From assembly GCF_024813435.1 (NCBI RefSeq), contig NZ_JANAEZ010000001.1, forward strand, positions 806,001 through 870,000: DNA of 64,000 nucleotides, read 5' to 3'. Below, one piece after another: positions 40,041 to 48,332 of this stretch (the stretch's first letter is position 1; the number at the start of each line of letters is the position of its first letter). The stretch is from Cognataquiflexum gelatinilyticum. GTDB lineage: Bacteria > Bacteroidota > Bacteroidia > Cytophagales > Cyclobacteriaceae. The position numbers and the translations under genes are program-made. The notes beneath the pieces are model-generated. The model worked only from the letters and a program-made list of their open reading frames with translations. It was not told the origin of the DNA and made no database searches.

Positions 40041-41858
40041 ATGAAAACCGCACCGGAACTTATAAGCCAAAAACCTACTGCCTCTCCCATAGAGCGGCAA
40101 TTGGCAAAGCCGTGGATGTTCTGGGCGGTTTTCTTCTTTTTGATGGCATCGCTTTTTGGGCTTTTGATGAGGTATTTCCATATCGGTGAAGTCAATTTCT
40201 TCGAGTACAAGCATGTACTTCACACCCATTCTCACTTGGCTTTGTTGGGTTGGGGATATTTACTGGTCACAGGGTCTTTGGTTTTCACCTATGTAAAAGA
40301 TGCCAAAAGGCTGCTGACTTATAAAGTCATTCTTGGTATTTCGGTCCTGAGCACGCTAGGCATGATGCTGAGTTTTCCTTTCCAAGGTTATGGCCTTTAT
40401 AGTATCACATTTTCATCCCTGCACCTGATTACAAGCTATTTCTTTGCTTTCTTCTTCCTCCAGGACCTTTCCCGGCACAAAGAAACTACCCCTACCCGAT
40501 TGGTAAGATTTTCCATCATTTGGATGCTTGTTTCAAGCCTTGGACTTTGGGCGATCGGACCTTTGGGAGCTGTGTTGGGCAGGCTTCATCCCCTGTACTT
40601 CATGAGTGTGCAATGGTTTCTGCACTTCCAACTCAATGGCTGGTTTGTCTATGGATTTTTGGGATTGTTGGCTGCTTACCTGCTAAAAAACGGATGGAGC
40701 ATTCCTGTTTCCAAAAAAAGCGAATGGATCCTTCATATATCCCTATTCCTGACTTATGCTTTGGCAGTTTCTTGGAGCACCCCTATTAAAGCCCTGTTTT
40801 TCATCAATGCTGCAGGTGTAATCCTCCAAGTCATCGCCTATTCCCGGATCCTGAATCCTGCTTTCACCCAACTCTTTCAGGGACTCAAATTTCCCAAAAA
40901 CTGGATAGACAGGATGCTTTACATCGGAATGATGAGTTTGGTGGCTAAGGCTTTGATTCAGGCTGCGCTCATCATCCCTGATGTGGCTACTATCGCCTAT
41001 ACCATCCGCATGTATGTCATCGGATTTGTCCATTTGGTAATGCTTGGTTCTATCACTTTTGGCATTGGAGCATTTGCTTTGAAAAACAACTGGCTTACCA
41101 CAGACAGGTTTTCAGGTTTGGGTTGGCACTTTCTGGCTTTGGCATTCCTGGCTTCGGAGATTTTACTTCTTGGACAAGGCACCTTGCTTTGGGCGCAGCT
41201 TGGATTTATCCCCCACTTCCCCCTGATTCTATTCATAGCCTCTTCCTTATTTCCATTTGGTCTGTTGCTGATTTGGGTGGGATTGTGGCGCAAACCGGCT
41301 TTCAACGAGACCGAAATCACAATTGAGAATACTATCAAAACCCAATTACATAAAAACACAAAAACTATGAAAAGTACGATGATCATGACCATGGGAGCAG
41401 CTTTGCTCCTGATGGAAAGTTGCGGCGGTGGCGGTGAAAACCAGGGTACTTATACCCCACCCAGCGCAGAGGAAAAAGTGAAAGAAGCCGATCCAAAAGG
41501 TGTAGGCGAAATCAAAAGTGTAGAACTGGGTGCAACTGTGGATGAGGCTTTGGCCGAAAAAGGCAAAGCCATATTGGACCTCAAATGTACTGCCTGCCAT
41601 CAGCTAAACGACAAGAGGCTTGTAGGACCGGGTTTCCAAGGAGTAACCAACAGAAGGCGACCGGAATGGATCATGAACATGATCACCAATGTCGATGTGA
41701 TGCTGGATGAAGATCCTACCGCACAGGCTTTGTTGGAGGAATGTCTTACCCGAATGCCAAACCAAAATATCTCTAAGGAAGAAGCCAGGCACATTTTGGA
41801 ATTCATGAGAAAAAATGATTTAGAAAAAACCGGCAGCATGGATGCTGCTGCACAATAA
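40041..41858 (+). CDS. Polytopic His-rich membrane protein fused in frame to a cytochrome c lipoprotein
   Basis: A 605-codon frame in two parts. Residues 1 to about 425 form about 12 membrane helices with His motifs HTHSHLALLGWGYL (about 61), QWFLHFQLNGWF (about 195) and VIGFVHLVMLGSITF (about 330), resembling NnrS/heme-copper-type membrane proteins. From codon 443 (ATG at 41367) there is a complete lipoprotein signal (MTMGAALLLMESCGGGG), then a monoheme cytochrome c domain with CTACHQ (about 515-520) and a Met in RMPNQN. In related clusters the cytochrome would be expected as a separate gene. Either the stop between them has been lost, or translation restarts at 41367. The cytochrome probably passes electrons to NosZ, 21 bases downstream. 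Confidence 0.75.
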   Translation: MKTAPELISQKPTASPIERQLAKPWMFWAVFFFLMASLFGLLMRYFHIGEVNFFEYKHVLHTHSHLALLGWGYLLVTGSLVFTYVKDAKRLLTYKVILGISVLSTLGMMLSFPFQGYGLYSITFSSLHLITSYFFAFFFLQDLSRHKETTPTRLVRFSIIWMLVSSLGLWAIGPLGAVLGRLHPLYFMSVQWFLHFQLNGWFVYGFLGLLAAYLLKNGWSIPVSKKSEWILHISLFLTYALAVSWSTPIKALFFINAAGVILQVIAYSRILNPAFTQLFQGLKFPKNWIDRMLYIGMMSLVAKALIQAALIIPDVATIAYTIRMYVIGFVHLVMLGSITFGIGAFALKNNWLTTDRFSGLGWHFLALAFLASEILLLGQGTLLWAQLGFIPHFPLILFIASSLFPFGLLLIWVGLWRKPAFNETEITIENTIKTQLHKNTKTMKSTMIMTMGAALLLMESCGGGGENQGTYTPPSAEEKVKEADPKGVGEIKSVELGATVDEALAEKGKAILDLKCTACHQLNDKRLVGPGFQGVTNRRRPEWIMNMITNVDVMLDEDPTAQALLEECLTRMPNQNISKEEARHILEFMRKNDLEKTGSMDAAAQ

Positions 41859-41879
41859 ACAATCCAAACCCCAAAGAAA

Positions 41880-43844
41880 ATGAAAACAAGATTATGGTTG
41901 ATGGCAGGAGTAGCTGTTGCAGTAGCTTTTGCCTATGGTTGCAAACCCAAAGGTGCCCAAACCGCCATTTCGGGAGACGCTGCCTCCAAAGTATACGTAG
42001 CACCGGGACAGCATGATGAATTTTACAACATCGTTTCGGGTGGTTTCAATGGACAGATGTCCGTAATGGGCCTTCCTTCGGGAAGGGTATTGAAGATCCT
42101 TCCTGTCTTTTCGGTTCATCCGGAAAATGGATGGGGCTTTTCGGAAGAAACAAAACCGATGCTGAACACTTCCCATGGGTTCGTTCCTTGGGATGATTTG
42201 CACCATATCGCCATCTCTACGACCAATGCAGAGCATGATGCCAGATGGGCTTTTGGAAATGCAAACAATACTCCCAGAATCGCAAGGGTGGACCTGACAA
42301 GTTTCAAAACCGTTGAGATCATCGAAATCCCCAATTCAGGCGGTAACCACTCTTCCCCTTTCATTACTGAAAACACCGAATATGTGGTAGCAGGTACCAG
42401 ATTCTCTGTTCCGACAGGAAATGATAATGACAGGGATGTGGGGATAGACACTTATAAGGACAATTTCCGGGGTACGATTTCTTTCATCAGCGTTGACAAA
42501 GACCATGGGGACATGGACATTGCTTTCCAATTGGAAGCACCTCCATTCAACTTTGACCTGGCAAGGGCAGGAAAGAAAAAATCACATGGCTGGTTTTTCT
42601 TCTCCACCTACAATACCGAAATGGCTCATACGCTTTTGGAAGTGAATGCTTCGCAAAAAGACAAGGACTTCATCATGGCGGTCAACTGGAAAAAAGCCGA
42701 GGAATACATTGCAGCAGGCAAAGGGAAAAAAGTCCCTGTGAAATATGCACACAATAAATGGGATGAAAGTACCCACACCGCTACTTCTACTATTAGGACC
42801 GAGGTGCTTTCCTTAGACCCAAGAGAATTGAAGGACATCGTTTACTTTATCCCATGTCCAAAATCTCCGCACGGCACTGACACTGACCCTACGGGTGAGT
42901 ACATCATCGGAAGTGGAAAATTGGCTGCAATCATCCCCGTGTTCTCCTTTACCAAAATGCTGGCAGCGATAGAAAAGCAGGATTTTGAAGGAAACATCGA
43001 TGGCATGCCGGTTTTGAAATATGAATCAGTATTGCACGGTGAAGTCGCAAAGCCAGGTCTTGGACCTTTGCACACCGAGTTTGACGGAAAAGGATTTGCT
43101 TACACTTCCATGTTTGTCTCTTCTGAAATCGTGAAGTGGAACATCGAAACATTGGAAGTGGTAGACAGGGTACCTACTTACTATTCGGTAGGACACTTGA
43201 GCATCCCCGGTGGACCGACAGGCAAGCCTCATGGCAAATACATGATCGCTTACAACAAAATCACCAAAGACAGATACCTTCCAACCGGACCGGAATTGGC
43301 CCACTCCGCACAGCTTTATGACATCTCAGGTGATAAAATGCAGTTGCTTCTTGACTTCCCTACCATCGGTGAACCCCATTACGCAGAAGCCTTCCCTGCT
43401 TCTCTGATCAAAGACAAGCAGGTGAAATTTTATAAATTGGAAGAAAACAATCACCCACACGTACTCAAAGGCATCAATGATGCAAGGGTCGAAAGAGATG
43501 GTAACAAAGTCCACATCTACCTGACAAGTATCCGATCCAATTTCAGACCTGACAATATCGAAGGAATCAAAGTTGGAGATGAGGTTTACTTCCACATGAC
43601 CAACCTCGAACAGGATTGGGATGTACCGCACGGACTTGCCATCAAAGGTGCAAACACCGCTGAACTGCTCGTCATGCCCGGTGAAACAGCCACATTGAAA
43701 TGGGTCCCAGACAGAACAGGAGTGTTCCCATTCTATTGTACTGACTTCTGCTCGGCATTGCACCAAGAAATGCAAGGCTACCTCAGGGTATCACCCGCAG
43801 GTAGCAATACGCCTCTCAAGTTTTCTACAGGAATTGCAGAATAA
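41880..43844 (+). CDS. nosZ: Nitrous-oxide reductase NosZ, clade II type
   Basis: A 654-residue periplasmic copper enzyme reducing N2O to N2. The N-terminus is a Sec-type lipoprotein signal (FAYGC, Cys21) without a twin-arginine motif, as in clade II NosZ. The seven-bladed propeller holding the CuZ site includes DDLHHIAIS (about 107) and TEFDGKGFAYTSMFVSSE. The C-terminal cupredoxin domain holds CuA: DVPHGLAIKG, FYCTDFCSALHQEMQGY (Cys about 620 and 624, His about 628, Met about 631). The preceding cytochrome c domain is its likely electron donor, and nosL, nosD, nosF and nosY follow for copper-site maturation. A hairpin sits just after its stop. Confidence 0.97.
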   Translation: MKTRLWLMAGVAVAVAFAYGCKPKGAQTAISGDAASKVYVAPGQHDEFYNIVSGGFNGQMSVMGLPSGRVLKILPVFSVHPENGWGFSEETKPMLNTSHGFVPWDDLHHIAISTTNAEHDARWAFGNANNTPRIARVDLTSFKTVEIIEIPNSGGNHSSPFITENTEYVVAGTRFSVPTGNDNDRDVGIDTYKDNFRGTISFISVDKDHGDMDIAFQLEAPPFNFDLARAGKKKSHGWFFFSTYNTEMAHTLLEVNASQKDKDFIMAVNWKKAEEYIAAGKGKKVPVKYAHNKWDESTHTATSTIRTEVLSLDPRELKDIVYFIPCPKSPHGTDTDPTGEYIIGSGKLAAIIPVFSFTKMLAAIEKQDFEGNIDGMPVLKYESVLHGEVAKPGLGPLHTEFDGKGFAYTSMFVSSEIVKWNIETLEVVDRVPTYYSVGHLSIPGGPTGKPHGKYMIAYNKITKDRYLPTGPELAHSAQLYDISGDKMQLLLDFPTIGEPHYAEAFPASLIKDKQVKFYKLEENNHPHVLKGINDARVERDGNKVHIYLTSIRSNFRPDNIEGIKVGDEVYFHMTNLEQDWDVPHGLAIKGANTAELLVMPGETATLKWVPDRTGVFPFYCTDFCSALHQEMQGYLRVSPAGSNTPLKFSTGIAE

Positions 43845-43858
43845 TTGCTTCATTATCC

Positions 43859-43886
43859 TCACCGCCGGGATCAAAACCGGCGGTGA
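43859..43886 (+). other. Perfect 10-bp stem-loop between nosZ and the next gene
   Basis: TCACCGCCGG and CCGGCGGTGA are exact inverted repeats around an eight-base loop. It starts 14 bases after the nosZ stop. No T-run follows, so it is more likely an mRNA-stabilising or partial-attenuation element than a full terminator. Confidence 0.65.
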
Positions 43887-43901
43887 TTAAAATCCAAAAA
43901 G

Positions 43902-44489
43902 ATGAACAATATCAGCCCAACAAACCGGATTTTGACACTCATCGCAGCTGCCCTGATGGTTTCCGCGTACTTTACTCCTTTGTGGCAGATCAGCCTTTGG
44001 GCTCCGCAATACCCCGAAGGATTGAATATGAAAATATGGATAGACCGCCTCAGCGGAGATGTCGAAATCATCAATGGAGTCAACCACTACATCGGCATGC
44101 AGCATATCGGAGAGGAGATGTTTCCCGAATTTACCTACCTGATCTATGTCTTTGGATTCATTATCGGATTTGGGATGCTGACGGCTGCCATAGCCAAAAG
44201 ATGGGCTCTTTATTCCTTCTTTGTGATGATCATCCTGCTTGGAATCGGGGTTTTGATCGACATGTACCTATGGGGATATGATTATGGCCACAACCTTGAC
44301 CAAACAGCTGCGATCAAAGTTCCAGGAATGGCTTACCAACCTCCGCTGCTCGGATACAAAGAACTCCTCAACTTCCTAGCTTATTCAGGTCCTGATACGG
44401 GAGGATGGATTCTTGGAGTTTCTGCCTTGCTTTTGACAATTGCGGTATTTACCGAATGGAGGAAAAAAAAGAAAACTCATACATTCTAA
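43902..44489 (+). CDS. nos-cluster membrane protein of unknown function
   Basis: A 195-residue protein with four membrane helices (about 9-27, 83-105, 111-132 and 168-186) and a periplasmic loop after the first helix (IWIDRLSGDVEIINGVNHY). His residues in NHYIGMQHIGEEMF and at the end of helix three (YDYGHNL) could bind copper or heme. Its fixed position between nosZ and nosL suggests a role in NosZ maturation or electron supply, as for other unassigned membrane proteins of clade II nos clusters. I cannot name it. Confidence 0.75.
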   Translation: MNNISPTNRILTLIAAALMVSAYFTPLWQISLWAPQYPEGLNMKIWIDRLSGDVEIINGVNHYIGMQHIGEEMFPEFTYLIYVFGFIIGFGMLTAAIAKRWALYSFFVMIILLGIGVLIDMYLWGYDYGHNLDQTAAIKVPGMAYQPPLLGYKELLNFLAYSGPDTGGWILGVSALLLTIAVFTEWRKKKKTHTF

Positions 44490-44510
44490 AAAAAATAAAC
44501 CACACCGATC

Positions 44511-44945
44511 ATGAAAAATGCACTCAAAATACTCTTGATCTCTATGTTGATCTGGTCTTGCAATGCAGAACCGAGACCCATCAGTTATGGAAAAGACAAT
44601 TGTCACCACTGCAAAATGAAGCTTATGGATCCTGTCCATGGGGCTGAAGTTGTGACTCAAAAAGGGAAAATCTTCATCTTCGACGATGTCAATTGCCTGA
44701 TGTCATTTTTAGAATCCGATGAAGTCAATCAGGAAGACATCAAACATATCCTCGTCGCTGACTATACCAAACCCGAAAGCCTGACTGATGCTACAGTTGC
44801 TTTTTACCTGAAGTCTGACAAATTCAAAACACCAATGGCAAGCAACATCATCGCCTTTTCCGATTATAAGACTTTAGAGTCATACAAATCCGAACATGGA
44901 GGAGTGTATTTGGCTTGGGGCGAATTGGTCACACAATTCAAGTGA
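44511..44945 (+). CDS. nosL: Copper chaperone NosL
   Basis: A 144-residue lipoprotein (IWSC lipobox, Cys17) with the copper-binding CHHCKM motif (Cys31, Cys34, Met36) after YGKDN. FDDVNCLMSFLE and MASNIIAFSD are also typical of NosL. It delivers Cu(I) for assembly of the CuZ centre of NosZ at the outside of the membrane. nosD follows after 29 bases. Confidence 0.93.
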   Translation: MKNALKILLISMLIWSCNAEPRPISYGKDNCHHCKMKLMDPVHGAEVVTQKGKIFIFDDVNCLMSFLESDEVNQEDIKHILVADYTKPESLTDATVAFYLKSDKFKTPMASNIIAFSDYKTLESYKSEHGGVYLAWGELVTQFK

Positions 44946-44974
44946 AAAATTACTCGGACTTTAAATCCAAAAAA

Positions 44975-46222
44975 ATGAAAACTGTAAAACTCCTTTTCCT
45001 GACCCTTTTTATCCTGATGACAGTTTCCTTGGAAGCTTCAACCATCAGGGTCAAAAACGGTCAATCCATTCAATCTGCTGTCACTCTCGCAGCTGAAGGT
45101 GATACCTTGATCATCGAAAAAGGAACTTTCGCTGAAAATGAAATTACCATCCGAAAGCCCCTGACACTGATTGGCGAGTCCTATCCAATTATTGATGGAA
45201 GAGCAAAAGGAAACGTTTTTTTGATAGCATCAGAAAATGTGCATATCCGGGGTCTTAAAATCATCAATACCGGAATGTCAAATATGGACGATTCTGCAGG
45301 AATCAAGTTTTTTGATTCCAAAAACTGCACTGTGGAAGACAACATCCTGGAAGAAACATTCTTCGGCTTACACTTTTCCAATTCCTCCAACCTAACCATA
45401 AAAAACAACAGGCTTTCCTCCCATGCCGAGCGGGAATACCAAACCGGCAACGGCATCCACCTCTGGAAATGTCGTGATTCATTCATTGAGGGAAACACAG
45501 TAAGCGGACACCGGGATGGCATATACCTGGAGTTTGTGACCAATACAGTCAGTACCAGCAACATGATCGAGGCAAACAAACGGTACGGGCTGCACTTTAT
45601 GTTTTCCCATGACAACAGTTATATCCGAAATACTTTCCGAAAAAACGGCGCAGGCGTGGCTGTCATGTACACCCGAAATGTCCTCATGAAGGAAAACATC
45701 TTTGAACAAGGCGAAGGGGCAAGTTCTTATGGGATTTTGCTCAAAGACATTACCGACAGCGAAGTAGTCGGCAACATTTTCAGGAACAACACCATCGGGA
45801 TTTACATGGAAGGATGCAGCCGGAGCACATTCAAAAACAATGCTTTTTCACAAAATGGCTGGGCCATCAAACTCATGGCAAGCTGTGACCAAAACACTTT
45901 CGAAGAGAATAATTTTATAGCCAACACCTTTGACATCAGCACCAACGGCAGTGTAGTCTTGAATACTTTACAAAATAATTATTGGGATAAATACGAAGGC
46001 TATGACCTGGACAAAAACAGAATAGGTGATATCCCCTACCGTCCCATTAGTTTATTCAGCGTCATCGTAGAAAAAATCCCTTCTGCAGTGATTCTATGGA
46101 GAAGTTTTCTGGTGACGCTCCTTGACAGGATGGAAAAAGTGCTCCCTTCCATCACTCCCGAAAACATGATCGACAACTCCCCAAAAATGAGACCTTATGA
46201 TTTCCGTACAGCAAATACATAA
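44975..46222 (+). CDS. nosD: Nitrous-oxide reductase maturation protein NosD
   Basis: A 415-residue secreted right-handed beta-helix protein. The signal peptide ends near LEASTI (about residue 21), then VKNGQSIQSAVTLAAEGDTL opens the helix, and many repeats of the form N-S-N-x-I-x-x-N follow to about residue 340. NosD works with the ABC proteins NosF and NosY to supply sulfur for the Cu4S site. The ATG at 44975 is used because it begins the signal peptide. The last 26 bases overlap nosF, so translation is coupled. Confidence 0.93.
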   Translation: MKTVKLLFLTLFILMTVSLEASTIRVKNGQSIQSAVTLAAEGDTLIIEKGTFAENEITIRKPLTLIGESYPIIDGRAKGNVFLIASENVHIRGLKIINTGMSNMDDSAGIKFFDSKNCTVEDNILEETFFGLHFSNSSNLTIKNNRLSSHAEREYQTGNGIHLWKCRDSFIEGNTVSGHRDGIYLEFVTNTVSTSNMIEANKRYGLHFMFSHDNSYIRNTFRKNGAGVAVMYTRNVLMKENIFEQGEGASSYGILLKDITDSEVVGNIFRNNTIGIYMEGCSRSTFKNNAFSQNGWAIKLMASCDQNTFEENNFIANTFDISTNGSVVLNTLQNNYWDKYEGYDLDKNRIGDIPYRPISLFSVIVEKIPSAVILWRSFLVTLLDRMEKVLPSITPENMIDNSPKMRPYDFRTANT

Positions 46223-46940
46223 AAAATTTGGCAAGCTTGAAGTCCTGAAGGACTTTAACCTGGAATTTGAATCGGGAAAAAGCTATGCACTGATGGGTCC
46301 TAATGGTTCGGGAAAAACCACACTGATCAAAATCATCCTTGGCATGGTCATCCCAAATGCGGGAGACATCCTCGTCAAAGGCAATTCCATCAAAGGTAGC
46401 TTTGCCTACCGATCCGATATCGGGTATATGCCACAGATCGGAAGGTATCCCGACAATATCAAAATCGGCCAGCTGTTCTCGATGATGCAGGACATGCGGC
46501 CGGATATCAAAAAATATGATATGGAATTGGCCTCTGAGTTTGGCTTGATGGACATTTTGGACAAACCCATGCGAACCCTTAGCGGGGGAACACGCCAAAA
46601 AGTGAGTGCTTCCCTGGCTTTTATGTTTCGTCCGGATATTCTGATTCTCGATGAACCTACTGCCGGACTAGATCCTATCGCTGTAGAAATCCTGAAAAAC
46701 AAAATCATCCAAGAAAGGGAAAAAGGAAAACTCATCCTGATCACTTCCCATATCCTGAGTGAATTGGATGAACTGACCAACCATGCCATCTATATTCATG
46801 AAGGGAAGGTATTCTTCAATGACACGACTGAAAGCCTCAAGGATATCACAGGAGAATCCAAGTTCACCACCGCCATCGCGAGGTTGATGGAATGGAGTTT
46901 AAAAAAAAAGCAAATTAAAACTGAATTGAGCCATGTTTAA
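46197..46940 (+). CDS. nosF: ABC transporter ATP-binding protein NosF
   Basis: A 247-residue ABC ATPase. Walker A GPNGSGKTT (34-42), Q loop at YMPQIG, signature LSGGTRQK, Walker B ILILDEPTAGLD and the H loop ITSHIL are complete. It powers NosY for maturation of the NosZ copper centre. It overlaps nosD by 26 bases and nosY by 8 bases. Confidence 0.93.
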   Translation: MISVQQIHKKFGKLEVLKDFNLEFESGKSYALMGPNGSGKTTLIKIILGMVIPNAGDILVKGNSIKGSFAYRSDIGYMPQIGRYPDNIKIGQLFSMMQDMRPDIKKYDMELASEFGLMDILDKPMRTLSGGTRQKVSASLAFMFRPDILILDEPTAGLDPIAVEILKNKIIQEREKGKLILITSHILSELDELTNHAIYIHEGKVFFNDTTESLKDITGESKFTTAIARLMEWSLKKKQIKTELSHV

Positions 46941-47700
46941 GTTATTGAAATATGCCCTGTATGATATTGTAAAGTCTAGGTTTGCCTTACTTTATACCCT
47001 GTTTATGGTATTGGTAGCGATCTCCATTTACCAGGTTTCGGAAGACATGAGCAAGGTTTCCCTCAGTCTGCTCAACATCATGCTGATGATCGTTCCTCTG
47101 ATTTCGGCCATCTTTGCCACGACCCATTTTTTCAATAACCTGGAGTTTACCGAGCTTATGCTCGCCCAACCTGTCAAAAGAAGGGATGTTTTTCTGAGTC
47201 AGATCCTTGCGGTCATGTTTGTCTTGAGCTTGGCCATTGTAATAGGTTTTGGAGTTCCCATGATCCTGTGGGGAGCGGATGCTTCGGTGTTGATCTTGCT
47301 GGGAATCGGCATCGGTCTGAGTATAGTTTTTGCCGGATTGGCATTTTTAGCTTCCGTTCTGACGAGAGACAAAGCCAAAGCCATTGGCATCAGCCTGTCG
47401 TTTTGGATCTATTTCTCTTTGGTTTATGATGGATTTGTTTTGTACCTGATTTATAGCTTGGCGGATTACCCATTGGAAAAACCGACCTTGGCTTTGGTAT
47501 TTTTGAATCCAGTGGATTTGGGAAGAATCATCATGTTAATGCAATTGGACATCTCCGCTTTAATGGGATATACCGGAGCCTTCTTTCAGGATTTCTTTGG
47601 TTCAGCAAAGGGAATCCTACTGTCATCCGCAGTGATGTTTGTTTGGATGATTTTGCCTGTTTCCGCAGCCATGAGGGTATTTAAGAAAAAAGATTTTTAA
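46933..47700 (+). CDS. nosY: ABC transporter permease NosY
   Basis: A 255-residue permease with six membrane helices, beginning LKYALYDIVKSRFALLYT. The ELMLAQPVKRRDVFLSQ segment between helices two and three is the conserved ABC-2 coupling region. NPVDLGRI and the ending AMRVFKKKDF match NosY. With NosF and NosD it forms the transporter for NosZ maturation. It closes the nos cluster; no nosR or nosX is present. Confidence 0.92.
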   Translation: MFKLLKYALYDIVKSRFALLYTLFMVLVAISIYQVSEDMSKVSLSLLNIMLMIVPLISAIFATTHFFNNLEFTELMLAQPVKRRDVFLSQILAVMFVLSLAIVIGFGVPMILWGADASVLILLGIGIGLSIVFAGLAFLASVLTRDKAKAIGISLSFWIYFSLVYDGFVLYLIYSLADYPLEKPTLALVFLNPVDLGRIIMLMQLDISALMGYTGAFFQDFFGSAKGILLSSAVMFVWMILPVSAAMRVFKKKDF

Positions 47701-47796
47701 GTGAAATTTCTCCTTCGTAGGATTTTAATTGGTAAGCGTACTTTTCTTCAATCTCCTACTTTAAAATAACCCTCAACTGGAACATCCGCGGGGAGG

Positions 47797-47889
47797 AAGC
47801 GCAATTCCGGGACGGCGGTAGCCTAGTGTGGGGGAGGATTATTGCGCTTGAACTTTTTGGTTACTTTTTGTTTCAAGACAAAAAGTGAC
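47797..47889. repeat. Two nested-style hairpins in the nosY downstream region (dispersed-repeat-like)
   Basis: AAGCGCAAT (47797-47805) pairs with ATTGCGCTT (47841-47849) around a G-rich spacer. Next, GTTACTTTTTGT (47860-47871) pairs with ACAAAAAGTGAC (47878-47889) with one G-U pair and a six-base loop. The second hairpin can end nos transcription. The gap 47701-47982 otherwise shows no gene. Confidence 0.55.
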
Positions 47890-47982
47890 ACGAGAAAGAA
47901 GCCTTAAAATATTAGCAATGGATTGAAATAGGAAAGAGTTATCGAAACTTATCTCAATAAATTAGAATCAAAAACAAAAATA

Positions 47983-48237
47983 TCAACCATTGTCCTCTAA
48001 GAGCTCTTGAAGTTTAGCTTCTGTCAAACCATTCTTTTCTACCACGCTCGCAATTTCATCTAAAAATGCAAGGTATTCTTGATAGTTGCTTTTATTTACG
48101 GCTTTCTTCAAGAGAAGGTTTATAGCAAAATTAAACTGCTTTTTAGCTTCAGGACTCATTTGGTTATATGCCTTCTCCGAAACTTTATCCACCTCAATCA
48201 TTATCTTTTCCATTTCCGCTTCATTTAGAAACTCCAA
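47983..48237 (-). CDS. Small hypothetical helical protein
   Basis: An 84-residue, strongly acidic and helical protein without signal or membrane segment (KIMIEVDKVSEKAYNQMSPE, NFAINLLLKKAVNKSNYQEY, LTEAKLQELLED). I recognise no family. It has typical codon use and good start and stop context. It lies between the nos cluster (opposite strand) and the MATE gene. Confidence 0.5.
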   Translation of the reverse strand: MEFLNEAEMEKIMIEVDKVSEKAYNQMSPEAKKQFNFAINLLLKKAVNKSNYQEYLAFLDEIASVVEKNGLTEAKLQELLEDNG

Positions 48238-48332
48238 TTTACAAAATTACTTTGTAGAATAAACGACATTTTGAGACTTAGAGATTCTCGGATTTATCAC
48301 GCCACATTTTGTTTGAGGTTATTGAACCGAAC

